A DNA stretch of 64,000 nucleotides from the NCBI GenBank assembly GCA_017535665.1, contig JAFXTS010000020.1, forward strand, positions 1 through 64,000, written 5' to 3'. Position numbers and translations under genes: made by a program. Shown here piece after piece: positions 1 through 8,445 of the stretch (positions are counted from its first letter, which is position 1; each line of letters begins with the position of its first letter). Source of the stretch: Bacteroidales bacterium. Its GTDB lineage: Bacteria > Bacteroidota > Bacteroidia > Bacteroidales > WCHB1-69. The notes beneath the pieces were generated by a model. It had not been told where the DNA came from, searched no databases, and was given only the letters and a program-made list of their open reading frames with translations.

Positions 1-1791
1 CATTACACCTACGACATACTGCAACGGTTGAGCCATCTCACCTCATACAATTCAGCGAACGCTGCCATGCAGGACATCACCTATACGTATGACAAGGCGA
101 GCAACGTCACTCGAATCAACAATACGGCTGGAATTGTGAACACATTGGGGGAAATCTACAGCTATACCTATACATACGACAGCCTTTATCGACTGACCTA
201 CAGCTACGGGAGTGTCGGGAGAGGAAAGCCTCTCGCCAACTACACTCTCAATATGCAATATGAAGCTGATGGAAGGATTACGCAAAAGAACCAGAGCGGG
301 AGAACCCGTCTGAACGGGACTGCGCATACATTCAACGACAGCAAAAGCTACACCTACAACACCTCGCAGCCGCACACGGTGCGTACAGTCGGCAGCACAA
401 GCTACCAATGGGATGCCAACGGCAACATGGTGAAAGACGGGGGAGCTGTTCTGACATGGGACGAGGAGAATAGGTTGAAAGAAGTGAACAAATCTGCATA
501 TGGGGTTTGCTTTTTATACGATGCAGGTGGAGAGCGTTTTTACAAGAACTCCGGACCTAAGCAGATAATGCTGGTGAACGGTTTGTATTATATGAATCTA
601 CCGCTTTATGATGATCCTGTATTATACACTTCCCCATATCTGGTGGCCACCCCGGATGGCTATACCAAGCACTACTTTGTTGAAAGCGAAAGATTTGCAA
701 GCCGAATAGGCGACGGAACCATTACTGGTCTCAACACCCATGCCGCAGCAGCCTCTGCGCTTTCCGCCAAGCAGGCGAAGGTGAACAATTCCGCCCCCGA
801 CAGCATTATGCCAAATAGTTTCGTCTATCTTCGCAGCTTGCCGTTTAACTGGAGTTCGCACCACACCACCTATTGGCAGCACAGCGACCATTTGGGCAGC
901 GCCAGCTGGGTGACTGACACAAACGGTGCCGCCTACCAGCATTTGCAGTACATGCCATGGGGAGAACCGTTGCTTGACCAGCGAAAATCTGGCTATACCT
1001 ACAATACCCGCTATACCTTCTCTGGCAAGGAGCGCGACGAAGAGACCGGCTACTCCTACTTCGGGGCGCGGTACTACAACTCCGACCTCTCCATCTGGCT
1101 ATCCGTTGACCCGCTGGCGGACAAGTACCCAGGAGTGAGTCCGTACACGTATTGTGCGAACAATCCGGTAAGGTTGGTGGATCCGGATGGGAGAGATTGG
1201 GTAGTAGTAAAGAATGACGACCGTAAGACAATTACTTTCCAGGCCACATTTTATACGTCCAAGGAAGATGCCTCCATTCTTCAGGGAGGCATCGAGATCT
1301 GGAAATCTCAAACTGATGGATATACATATACGTGTGACGGGGTAACCTATGATATTGAGTTTGATTTTGAAGTAAAAATATATGACTCCTATGAGGAAGC
1401 ATCAGCTGCATTCCCGAATGATGAACGCAGCAGCGGAAGCAATATTTTTATGGTTAGCGATGAGGTATTGTTCGGCATGAGCAAAAATGATGTAAGGGGG
1501 GTGTGCGATGGATATAATATAGTGCTTTCTAGTAGCGCATCTTATCGCACGGCTGCCCATGAGATTGGACACGCACTGGGGTTGGCTGATGATATGGGGA
1601 GAATAGATTGGCTTATGACAAGCGGAGGAAAAAGTACTGTTATCCCCTTTACATACGTGATAAGAATGCTGCACAACGTAGGACTGATGACGGATATCCC
1701 TGACGATAAAATTGATATAGGATCTAAAACCGAATCCCGATGTCTTCAAAAGTACAATTCGCATGGAAAAATTGAACAGAAACCCAAATGA
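1..1791 (+). CDS. RHS repeat-associated core protein with metzincin-like C-terminal toxin domain (5' end outside window)
   Basis: The frame is open from base 1, so the gene begins upstream; 596 residues are visible. YD repeats (YTYD, YQWDANGNMV, WDEENRL) are followed by the RHS core motif (YFGARYYNSDLSIWLSVDP, then NNPVRLVDPDG) near 1057-1190. Everything after DPDG is the variable tip, about 200 residues. The tip carries HEIGHALGLADD (about 1558-1593), which fits the HExxHxxGxxD zinc site of metzincin metallopeptidases, and a possible Met-turn (LMTSGG) about 10 residues later. In the RHS family the repeats form a shell that holds a C-terminal toxin, so I infer a secreted or contact-delivered peptidase toxin. 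The gene behind its stop codon is the likely immunity partner. The RHS call is firm; the toxin activity is inferred. Confidence 0.9.
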   Translation, partial: HYTYDILQRLSHLTSYNSANAAMQDITYTYDKASNVTRINNTAGIVNTLGEIYSYTYTYDSLYRLTYSYGSVGRGKPLANYTLNMQYEADGRITQKNQSGRTRLNGTAHTFNDSKSYTYNTSQPHTVRTVGSTSYQWDANGNMVKDGGAVLTWDEENRLKEVNKSAYGVCFLYDAGGERFYKNSGPKQIMLVNGLYYMNLPLYDDPVLYTSPYLVATPDGYTKHYFVESERFASRIGDGTITGLNTHAAAASALSAKQAKVNNSAPDSIMPNSFVYLRSLPFNWSSHHTTYWQHSDHLGSASWVTDTNGAAYQHLQYMPWGEPLLDQRKSGYTYNTRYTFSGKERDEETGYSYFGARYYNSDLSIWLSVDPLADKYPGVSPYTYCANNPVRLVDPDGRDWVVVKNDDRKTITFQATFYTSKEDASILQGGIEIWKSQTDGYTYTCDGVTYDIEFDFEVKIYDSYEEASAAFPNDERSSGSNIFMVSDEVLFGMSKNDVRGVCDGYNIVLSSSASYRTAAHEIGHALGLADDMGRIDWLMTSGGKSTVIPFTYVIRMLHNVGLMTDIPDDKIDIGSKTESRCLQKYNSHGKIEQKPK

Positions 1792-1810
1792 ATCAACCCT
1801 TTTTAAAATC

Positions 1811-2443
1811 ATGCTGAGATTATTTGCCAATCAAAGAAATCGAGGGGCACTCGTCTTCACTATGATGGTCATATCCCTCTATTCGCCATCTCTGCCCGCA
1901 CAGATTGACACACTTCTTCCGAATACTCTTCCGAAAGTTGTCTGCTACGGGGTTAGGCATTTCGAGAATCCCGTGTGTGTCGTTGATTCCTTGAATGCTA
2001 CTGATACGACGATCAACGAGAGTACATATCTTAGGAAAAATAGATATATTTTGGAGAATTCCCTTTTTGATTCCGCTGGTCGAGATATTGAGGTGCTGTT
2101 TGGAGAATATAGGAATAACTGTATTGCTTGTGACCTGTGGCCATATCCTGCATTTATTATCGAAGACATCATTCATGCCCTTCCCACGGATTGCCCATGC
2201 CATGAGGCGCTTGCGCTATCCTATCCCAAATACACCTATCCTCAGTTTCTGTTTGACATGGAATGGGAGGATGAGACAGAATGCATTCGCCGCGTCAATC
2301 ATCACTCCTTTGTGATACTGCTGATACAAGTCGGCTTATACAACCAATACCACACAGCGGTCTGCCCAGCGCAATATCGGTATAGCATGGCTCCCGACGC
2401 GCAAGAAATGTATATGTGGTATGCAGTGCCAATAAAAGATTAA
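1811..2443 (+). CDS. Putative exported immunity protein for the RHS metzincin tip
   Basis: This reading frame lies directly behind the RHS gene. An upstream ATG at 1763 would overlap the RHS stop by 29 bases, but the ATG at 1811 gives a better signal peptide: basic start (RLFANQRNR), hydrophobic stretch (ALVFTMMVISLY) and SLPAQ cleavage-like end. The mature part is about 180 residues with several Cys (CIACDLWPYP, CPCHEA) and aromatic residues. I recognise no family. The position immediately after a toxin tip, same strand, is where immunity genes of RHS cassettes sit, and an exported immunity protein would suit a toxin acting in the periplasm. This role is inferred from position only. Confidence 0.6.
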   Translation: MLRLFANQRNRGALVFTMMVISLYSPSLPAQIDTLLPNTLPKVVCYGVRHFENPVCVVDSLNATDTTINESTYLRKNRYILENSLFDSAGRDIEVLFGEYRNNCIACDLWPYPAFIIEDIIHALPTDCPCHEALALSYPKYTYPQFLFDMEWEDETECIRRVNHHSFVILLIQVGLYNQYHTAVCPAQYRYSMAPDAQEMYMWYAVPIKD

Positions 2444-2489
2444 AAAAACACCATGCCCCACAACCTTTCCATAACTTCAAAAAAATCCC

Positions 2490-2497
2490 TATCTTTG
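2490..2497 (+). promoter_or_regulatory. -7 promoter box ahead of the orphan RHS tip
   Basis: TATCTTTG matches the Bacteroidetes -7 consensus TAnnTTTG and lies 22 bases before the ATG at 2519. No clear -33 TTTG is visible at the usual distance. If real, the displaced tip is transcribed by itself. Confidence 0.45.
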
Positions 2498-2518
2498 CCC
2501 CATTAAAATCACTTCGCC

Positions 2519-3208
2519 ATGCCTCCCGCTATTCACTATTCACTGTCAACTATTCACTGCCCCGCGGCGCGGCACCGCCATTCCGGCTCTGCCGGAACCT
2601 CCGCCCTCTCCATCTGGCTGAGCGTGGATCCGATGGCGGACAAGTACCCATCTTTGAGCCCATACGCGTATTGTGGGAACAATCCGGTGAAGCTGGTGGA
2701 TAAGGATGGGAGGAAAGTCAAGCCTTATGATAGGCAATCGAAACAGTATATCACAATGTATTTTAAGCAATTATTTGGCACGGCAAAAATGTTTCGTTAC
2801 AAAGATGGTTTTTTAACAATTAATGAGAGAAAGTTCAACAAATACTATTCTACTGCGACGGCTGATCAACAAGAATTATTAAATGGCTTTAAAAAGGCCA
2901 TTGAGCGTGATGAAATCGCACTGATTCAGATACAAAACAATCCCAAATCGTATGTATTTTATACCTATAAAAATGTTTACGACGGTGACTATTTTATGGG
3001 ACAAGATAAAGATAGATATTCATCTCCTTTTAGAAAAACTGGAGTCCCTGCAGCAACTTTTGTCCACGAACTATTGGATGAATTTCTGAATTTTTATTGC
3101 CTTAAAGAGACAAATACAGAAACTCCACAGAGTGAAAAAGTGAAATTTCACAATACTGCGTTAAGAATTCTTCAGTGTATTGAAAGGAGCGGTAATGATC
3201 ATGAGTAA
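2519..3208 (+). CDS. Orphan RHS tip: core motif fused to an unrecognised C-terminal toxin domain
   Basis: The 229-residue frame lacks the RHS repeat shell. Residues 1-30 read through heptamer-type repeats (ATTCACT units at 2529-2558) and a GC-rich stretch. The RHS core follows (LSIWLSVDPMADKYPSLSPY, CGNNPVKLVDKDG), nearly the same as in the upstream RHS gene. The remaining 165 or so residues are an unrelated, lysine- and aromatic-rich tip with FVHELLDEF near its end, which could be a metal or active site but matches no family I know. This is the structure expected of a displaced RHS cassette: a toxin tip pushed downstream when a new tip recombined into the main gene. It is followed by its own immunity candidate. 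It has an ATG start and a promoter-like box, so it may still be expressed. Confidence 0.75.
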   Translation: MPPAIHYSLSTIHCPAARHRHSGSAGTSALSIWLSVDPMADKYPSLSPYAYCGNNPVKLVDKDGRKVKPYDRQSKQYITMYFKQLFGTAKMFRYKDGFLTINERKFNKYYSTATADQQELLNGFKKAIERDEIALIQIQNNPKSYVFYTYKNVYDGDYFMGQDKDRYSSPFRKTGVPAATFVHELLDEFLNFYCLKETNTETPQSEKVKFHNTALRILQCIERSGNDHE

Positions 3209-3644
3209 AAGATTTTTATTTTTCATTATTTTATTGACATTTACCTCATTGATGTTTGGACAAAAAGATATTATTCTTAAGTATTTGCCCAATCAATATG
3301 AAAATAATTGTGTACTTCCATTACCACCTCAATGTTTTGAACATGATAATTATAAAATGCTATCTCATTATGACACGACATTCATTTCTTCAGATACCTT
3401 ATTTATTATTTTACCTGATGATAGAGTGTTCCATACTTTAAAAGGCGGACAAAAGTATTATGAAATATGCCATATATTGGGAATTAGTCATACATTTTCT
3501 CAAAAAGTCCCAATTCAAACAAAGACAAGATATGTGATAGTGGTTTTCAACGGATATTCCATTACGTTCAAGAAAAAACACAATAAAAGCAACAAATATT
3601 CACAAATAGATATAATAGAAGATGACAAATTAAATAATGATTAA
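3195..3644 (+). CDS. Putative exported immunity protein of the orphan RHS tip
   Basis: The start is placed at ATG 3195, after GAAAGGAGC (an unusually good Shine-Dalgarno for this phylum, about 3183-3190); ATG 3201 is an alternative. The frame overlaps the end of the orphan tip by 14 bases, so translation is probably coupled. The N-terminus is a signal peptide (KRFLFFIILLTFTSLMFGQ). The mature part is about 125 residues, AT-rich in base composition compared with the housekeeping genes and rich in Lys, Asn and aromatic residues. I recognise no domain. The location and coupling suggest an immunity protein; this is not proven by similarity. Confidence 0.65.
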   Translation: MIMSKRFLFFIILLTFTSLMFGQKDIILKYLPNQYENNCVLPLPPQCFEHDNYKMLSHYDTTFISSDTLFIILPDDRVFHTLKGGQKYYEICHILGISHTFSQKVPIQTKTRYVIVVFNGYSITFKKKHNKSNKYSQIDIIEDDKLNND

Positions 3645-3710
3645 CCATCACACGACAACTGCAATCGAAAAGTTTACCATTCGGAATACTCTCCCATAAT
3701 CAACCCATAA

Positions 3711-3860
3711 ATGCGACAGAACTGCTCATACACATTCCCTCCTTCGGCACGGCACTACCATTCCGACCTCTCCATCTGGCTCAGCGTGGACCCGCTGGCG
3801 GACAAGTACCCGGGAGTGTCTCCATACACGTTATTCCCTTATAGTTCACTTCAAGCTTGA
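3711..3860 (+). pseudogene. Third RHS core fragment, toxin lost
   Basis: A 49-codon frame from ATG 3711 to TGA 3858-3860 carries HYHSDLSIWLSVDPLADKY followed by PGVSPYTLFPY and then stops where a toxin tip should begin. At the DNA level the stretch around 3769-3835 is almost the same as 1081-1148 of the main RHS gene. I read it as the stump of an older tip that has been eroded. It is too short to be a toxin. Confidence 0.7.
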
Positions 3861-3890
3861 TATATTTCCCCAAAAAAGAAGTCGCCTTCT

Positions 3891-5351
3891 CTATTTCCCA
3901 AATATCTGGTTACGGAGCGGGAACTTGATGGGGTTGGCATGAGGGAAGTCTTTGTTGCAAACCTTCAGCTGCACTTTGCCGCCCTTCACGGAGATTTGTT
4001 TGACATCGATGCGCTCGATGTGCCCCACGTTGCTGGTGTAGGTGACATTGTTGAAATGAAACATGTAGAGTTTCGCCACATTGTCGGTAAGGATGATGGT
4101 GGGGCGCGAAAGGGTGATGTTGGGCAGGTTCTTGCGCTTCACCTCCGACCGCGTGTTGCGGGTGTTGGTGAAGTCGCGGGCATCCACCAGATAGTTGCGC
4201 TTGCTGTTGATGTTGAAGGTGCAGTTGTAAAAGAAAAGGTCGAAAGGCGTGTAGGCGTTGTAACTCGACTCCAACAATACAGGGATGTGGTTGTTGAAGA
4301 TGCAGTTCTCGAACACCACCTTGCCGTACACCGATGAGAACTGGTTGTACAGGTTGCTGAAGGTGCAGTTCTGCATCACCACATCGCGGCCGTAGCAGTG
4401 GATGTCGTACCGGTTGATGTTGCAACTGTCGAGCATCACATCGTTGATGTTGTTGTTGCCGAAGATGCCCCAGTTGGCCCTCGCTTTCATGTTGACAATC
4501 TGCGACCGCCACACATTATCCATAGCAACGCCATAGCCGTAATGGTTGGTTTGCGAGTAGGTTCCGTTGATAATAATGTCGCGAAGACGCACATTGGCAC
4601 AGTTGTTGATGCGGATGGCCGCGTCGGCGTAGAAGTCGCTGGGCGGTGTGTTGATGGTGATGTCGCTCATATCCACATTGCATTGGTTCTGAACATCAAA
4701 ACAATACGTCTTGTATCGGTTGCTGTCGGCTCGGTTGATGGTGAGCCCGCTAATGAGTTTCACGTCGCGGGTGGCGGGACAGATGCAGGCGGAAAGTTTC
4801 GTCTCTTCGGTGTTGTAGGGCATCACCGGACGGTTGATGGCCCGGCACTTGTCCACCAGCAGAATATCTTTCCTCTTATGTCCGTACGAGTACCCTTGCC
4901 GCTTGTCCACCCAGATACTATCATCTTGAAGGATAAGCAGGTAGGTGGTATTGGTGTCCATACGGGCGATGTCGGAGAAGTCGCCGCTATCGACCTGCTC
5001 TTTGCTGACATGGATGGTGTCGGTGGGTTGTGTGAGGGCGAACAGGTAGAGGGTCTTGCTGTTGTTGGTGACATTGAGCACGAGGTGTTGGAAGTTGCAG
5101 CCGCCGGTGAGCGGGATGGGCTGTGCGTCGGCGGGGATCTCGATATTCAGTTCTCCGATGCCGCTGTAGTTCACCGGTTTGCCCACGATGCGGGCGGCCT
5201 TGTGCATATTATATAATACATAGTATCGGTCTACATCGGATTTGGCTTTGTCGAGCCCGAACATTTTTGGGGTGAGGGAGTCGTTCTGTGCGTTCAGGAG
5301 AGAGGTCATCAGAAGTAGTACATTAATGAATATCCATTTTTTCATTGTCAA
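3891..5351 (-). CDS. Secreted right-handed beta-helix protein of unknown role
   Basis: The protein has 486 residues with a signal peptide (KKWIFINVLLLMTSLLNAQ); the start could be the first ATG (5351) or the second, two codons later. From about residue 230 the sequence shows short turns with stacked Asn, Ile and Val (NNCANVRLRDIIINGT, SQIVNMKARANWGIFGNN, VVMQNCTFSNLYNQF, VVFENCIFNNHIPV), typical of pectate-lyase-like parallel beta-helices. No catalytic residues of known polysaccharide lyases stand out. It is transcribed away from the ribosomal operon from its own promoter. The fold is well supported; the function is unknown. A role at the cell surface or in carbohydrate binding is possible. 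Confidence 0.7.
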   Translation of the reverse strand: MTMKKWIFINVLLLMTSLLNAQNDSLTPKMFGLDKAKSDVDRYYVLYNMHKAARIVGKPVNYSGIGELNIEIPADAQPIPLTGGCNFQHLVLNVTNNSKTLYLFALTQPTDTIHVSKEQVDSGDFSDIARMDTNTTYLLILQDDSIWVDKRQGYSYGHKRKDILLVDKCRAINRPVMPYNTEETKLSACICPATRDVKLISGLTINRADSNRYKTYCFDVQNQCNVDMSDITINTPPSDFYADAAIRINNCANVRLRDIIINGTYSQTNHYGYGVAMDNVWRSQIVNMKARANWGIFGNNNINDVMLDSCNINRYDIHCYGRDVVMQNCTFSNLYNQFSSVYGKVVFENCIFNNHIPVLLESSYNAYTPFDLFFYNCTFNINSKRNYLVDARDFTNTRNTRSEVKRKNLPNITLSRPTIILTDNVAKLYMFHFNNVTYTSNVGHIERIDVKQISVKGGKVQLKVCNKDFPHANPIKFPLRNQIFGK

Positions 5352-5391
5352 TCATAATAAAATCGAAAGCCCATTTGGGGAAACGGGCGTG

Positions 5392-5399
5392 CAAAGATA
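5392..5399 (-). promoter_or_regulatory. -7 promoter box for the beta-helix gene
   Basis: On the minus strand this reads TATCTTTG, a TAnnTTTG match 41 bases before the start codon. The leader between the two contains a small inverted repeat (GCCC-ATTT / AAAC-GGGC, 5369-5388). Confidence 0.55.
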
Positions 5400-5463
5400 C
5401 GCACTTCGGGGCATTCACAGCACGCTGTTGGAAAATTTTCGGAATATTTTTTTCAACAAAATA

Positions 5464-5491
5464 TTGTGTAAAAGAAAAAATCGTATATTTG
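5464..5491 (+). promoter_or_regulatory. Promoter of the rplC-rpsS operon
   Basis: A TTG (5464-5466) and TATATTTG (5484-5491) are separated by 17 bases, a good fit to the Bacteroidetes -33/-7 arrangement. It leaves a leader of about 125 nt before rplC that could hold an autoregulatory structure, although I cannot fold it here. Confidence 0.65.
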
Positions 5492-5623
5492 CCAGCTCAT
5501 TTGCGTAGAGTATGAAGCTGCGTTATAGCACAATAACTCTTTCTGTGTCAGAGTGTTGTGAAATAGTGTGGCGGTGATATTTTGCGTAGATGTTGTAGAA
5601 ATTATTACCAAATCTATTTAAAA

Positions 5624-6253
5624 ATGTCAGGATTAATAGGAAAAAAAATTGGAATGACTAGCATCTACGATGCCTCCGGCAAGTGTGTGCCGTGCACAGT
5701 GATAGAGGCTGGTCCTTGCGTCGTAACGCAAGTCAAGACCGTTGAAAAGGACGGTTACAGTGCTATCCAATTGGGATACGACGAGAGAAAAGAGAAGAAC
5801 ACTCCGAAGCCTTTGAAGGGCCACTTCGCAAAGGCGAACACCACGCCGAAGAAAATCGTGCGCGAGTTCACCCGTTTCGAGGAAGGTCACAAGAAGACTT
5901 TCGGTGAGGTGCTGGATGTCACCGTCTTCGAGGAAGGCGAGTTCGTGGATGTCAGCGGCCTCTCCAAAGGTAAAGGTTTCCAGGGCGTTGTGAAACGTCA
6001 CGGATTCCGCGGTGTTGGCGATGCTACGCACGGTCAGCACAACCGTCTGAGAGCCCCCGGTTCCATGGGTGCATCCTCATACCCGTCAAGAGTTCTCCCC
6101 GGCATGCGTATGGCAGGCCAGACCGGTCACGCTAAGGTGAAGGTCGCCAACCTCCGCATCCTCAAAGTCGTGAAGGAGAAAAATATGCTTGTAGTTAAAG
6201 GTTCTGTTCCGGGACCCAATGGTTCATATTTAATTATTGAAAGATGGAGTTAA
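5624..6253 (+). CDS. rplC: 50S ribosomal protein L3
   Basis: The 209-residue protein begins [16 protein letters not shown], the standard L3 start, so ATG 5624 is chosen over the earlier in-frame codon at 5582. The L3 signature region is present ([40 protein letters not shown]). L3 binds 23S rRNA near the peptidyl transferase centre and is an early assembly protein. It is the first gene of the operon here. In most Bacteroidetes rpsJ (S10) comes directly before it, but no rpsJ is found upstream in this window. Its stop codon overlaps the start of rplD by 10 bases. Confidence 0.97.
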   Translation: MSGLIGKKIGMTSIYDASGKCVPCTVIEAGPCVVTQVKTVEKDGYSAIQLGYDERKEKNTPKPLKGHFAKANTTPKKIVREFTRFEEGHKKTFGEVLDVTVFEEGEFVDVSGLSKGKGFQGVVKRHGFRGVGDATHGQHNRLRAPGSMGASSYPSRVLPGMRMAGQTGHAKVKVANLRILKVVKEKNMLVVKGSVPGPNGSYLIIERWS

Positions 6254-6873
6254 AAGTTTATAAAATCGACGGCAGTGAGACTGCCAAAACGGTCACATTA
6301 GACGACAGAATCTTTAATGTTGAACCGAACGACCACGCAATCTGGTTGGATGTCAAGAACATCATGGCCAACAAGCGTCAGGGAACCCACAACACGCTTG
6401 ACAGAGCCACCGTTTCGGGTAGTACCCGCAAGCTGAAACGTCAGAAAGGTACTGGCGGTGCACGTGCCGGCGGTATCAAGTCTCCCACCATCCGTGGCGG
6501 TGCCACCGCTTTCGGTCCTCATCCGAGAGACTATGGCTTCAAGCTGAACAAGAAAGTAAAACGCCTCGCCCGCTTCTCCGCCTTCACCTACAAGGCAAAA
6601 GAGAACAAGATTACGGTCGTTGAGGATTTCGCATTCGACGCTCCCAAGACCAAGGCCTTCGTCAACATCCTCAAGAGTTTCAACCTCCAGGATGCCAAGA
6701 CTTTGACCCTCGTCAACAGCAGCAATACCAATGTTTACCTCTCCAGCCGCAACCTGCAGCGTGCCAAAGTGATGAGAGCTTCCGACGCTAACACCTACGA
6801 TGTGCTCAACGCCACCAACCTCATCATTTGCGAGAACAGCATTGCCGATCTCAACAAAATGCTCGGCGAATAA
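6244..6873 (+). CDS. rplD: 50S ribosomal protein L4
   Basis: The 209-residue protein has the L4 core ([33 protein letters not shown]) and the C-terminal half expected for L4 ([22 protein letters not shown] ending). L4 lines the exit tunnel of the large subunit and, in some bacteria, represses its own operon by binding the leader. The ATG at 6244 lies inside the last codons of rplC, which suggests translational coupling. Nothing unusual in length. Confidence 0.97.
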   Translation: MELKVYKIDGSETAKTVTLDDRIFNVEPNDHAIWLDVKNIMANKRQGTHNTLDRATVSGSTRKLKRQKGTGGARAGGIKSPTIRGGATAFGPHPRDYGFKLNKKVKRLARFSAFTYKAKENKITVVEDFAFDAPKTKAFVNILKSFNLQDAKTLTLVNSSNTNVYLSSRNLQRAKVMRASDANTYDVLNATNLIICENSIADLNKMLGE

Positions 6874-6899
6874 TTCATTAACATCAAAACTTAGAAACA

Positions 6900-7190
6900 A
6901 TGAGCGTATTAATAAAACCCATCATCAGCGAGAAACGTACGGCTGAGGCTGAGAAGTTCAACCGCTACGGTTTCATTGTGGAAAGATCGGCAACCAAGAC
7001 CCAGATCAAACACGATGTGGAAGCCATCTATGGCGTGAAGGTCGTGAGAGTGAACACCATGGTACAGCGCGGTAAGGATGCTTCCCGCTACACCAAGGCC
7101 GGCATGATCGAAGGTCAGAAGCCCACCTTAAAGAAAGCCACCGTCTTCCTTGCAAAAGACGACAAAATTGATTTTTACAGCAATATTTAA
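6900..7190 (+). CDS. rplW: 50S ribosomal protein L23
   Basis: The 96-residue protein starts MSVLIKPIISEKRTAEAEK and contains the L23 motif (RYGFIVERSATKTQIKHDVE, YGVKVVRVNTM). L23 sits at the tunnel exit and is the docking site for trigger factor and the signal recognition particle. It lies 26 bases after rplD and 7 bases before rplB, in the usual S10-operon order. Confidence 0.97.
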   Translation: MSVLIKPIISEKRTAEAEKFNRYGFIVERSATKTQIKHDVEAIYGVKVVRVNTMVQRGKDASRYTKAGMIEGQKPTLKKATVFLAKDDKIDFYSNI

Positions 7191-7197
7191 TTGAGAT

Positions 7198-8022
7198 ATG
7201 GCATTAAGAAAATTTAAACCAGTAACTCCGGGGCAGCGCTTCAAACAGATTAGCGCTTACGACGACATTACCACTGATAAACCGGAAAAAAGTTTATTGT
7301 GCCCCAGACCCAGCACGGGTGGTAGAAATAATAGTGGTAAGATGACGATGCGGAACCGCGGCGGCGGTCACAAGAAGATGCTTCGTATCATTGACTTCAG
7401 AAGAGACAAGGACAACATTCCGGCAACCGTGCACTCCATCGAGTACGATCCGAACCGTTCGGCACGTATCGCCCTGCTGTTCTACGCAGACGGCGAGAAA
7501 CGCTACATCGTGGCTCCCCACGGTCTGAAGGTCGGTCAGGTGATCGTTTCCGGCTCGGGCGTCAGCCCCGACCTCGGCAACTGCCTGCCCCTCGGCGAGA
7601 TCCCGCTCGGTACTGAAATTCACAACATCGAGATGAACCCCGGTCAGGGTGGTAAGATGGTGCGTAGCGCTGGTGCTCACGCCCAGCTGATGTCACGCGA
7701 AGGCAAATACGCCGTCATCCGCATGCCCTCCGGCGAAACCCGTATGGTTCTCTGCGCATGCCGCGCTACCGTTGGTATCGTTTCCAACATCGACCACAGC
7801 CTCGAAGTCTCCGGTAAGGCCGGTAGAAGCCGCTGGTTGGGTTGGCGTCCGCGCGTCCGTGGTGTGGTTATGAACCCGGTCGATCACCCGATGGGTGGTG
7901 GTGAAGGTCGTGCATCCGGCGGTCACCCGCGCTCACGCAAGGGCTTACCGGCTAAGGGCTACAAGACCAGACATCCGAAGAAGAATTCGAATAAGTACAT
8001 CATTGAAAGAAGAAAAAAATAA
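7198..8022 (+). CDS. rplB: 50S ribosomal protein L2
   Basis: The 274-residue protein has the normal L2 length and hallmarks: [15 protein letters not shown] start, [19 protein letters not shown], the RNA-binding middle ([19 protein letters not shown]), and the C-terminal [18 protein letters not shown] that reaches the peptidyl transferase centre and includes the conserved His. It is needed for subunit joining and peptide-bond formation. Codon use and composition match the other ribosomal genes. Confidence 0.98.
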   Translation: MALRKFKPVTPGQRFKQISAYDDITTDKPEKSLLCPRPSTGGRNNSGKMTMRNRGGGHKKMLRIIDFRRDKDNIPATVHSIEYDPNRSARIALLFYADGEKRYIVAPHGLKVGQVIVSGSGVSPDLGNCLPLGEIPLGTEIHNIEMNPGQGGKMVRSAGAHAQLMSREGKYAVIRMPSGETRMVLCACRATVGIVSNIDHSLEVSGKAGRSRWLGWRPRVRGVVMNPVDHPMGGGEGRASGGHPRSRKGLPAKGYKTRHPKKNSNKYIIERRKK

Positions 8023-8039
8023 TTTAAAGGGATAACACT

Positions 8040-8318
8040 ATGAGTCGTTCATTAAAAAAAGGACCGTTTATTCACTATAAACTGGAACAGAGAGTGCTCG
8101 AAGCGCAAGCCTCCGGCAAAAAGACCACCATCAAAACCTGGTCACGCGCTTCCATGATTTCCCCCGACTTCGTCGGCCTCACCATCGCCGTTCACAACGG
8201 CAACAAATTCATCCCCGTTTACGTTACCGAAAATATGATCGGTCACCGTCTGGGTGAATTCTCCCCGACCCGCATCTTCCGCGGTCACGCAGGCCAGAAG
8301 GACAAAGGTAAGAAATAA
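8040..8318 (+). CDS. rpsS: 30S ribosomal protein S19
   Basis: The 92-residue protein starts [19 protein letters not shown] and has the S19 core ([39 protein letters not shown]). S19 forms a complex with S13 in the head of the small subunit. It is the last gene of the operon here: a strong terminator follows instead of rplV (L22), which is the usual next gene in bacteria. Confidence 0.97.
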   Translation: MSRSLKKGPFIHYKLEQRVLEAQASGKKTTIKTWSRASMISPDFVGLTIAVHNGNKFIPVYVTENMIGHRLGEFSPTRIFRGHAGQKDKGKK

Positions 8319-8352
8319 TTTTTTCTTCGATTACACACTTCAGTACATACTC

Positions 8353-8384
8353 AAAGCGGCTGCCATAGACAGCCGCTTTTTTTT
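8353..8384 (+). terminator. Intrinsic terminator after rpsS
   Basis: AAAGCGGCTG (8353-8362) pairs perfectly with CAGCCGCTTT (8370-8379) around a 7-base loop, and the pairing runs into eight T. It closes the rplC-rpsS transcript. Confidence 0.9.
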
Positions 8385-8445
8385 ATCAACAATTTACCAA
8401 CAGGTTTTCAACAGAAGAAAAATCTCGTTTCTTGCACTTTTTTGA

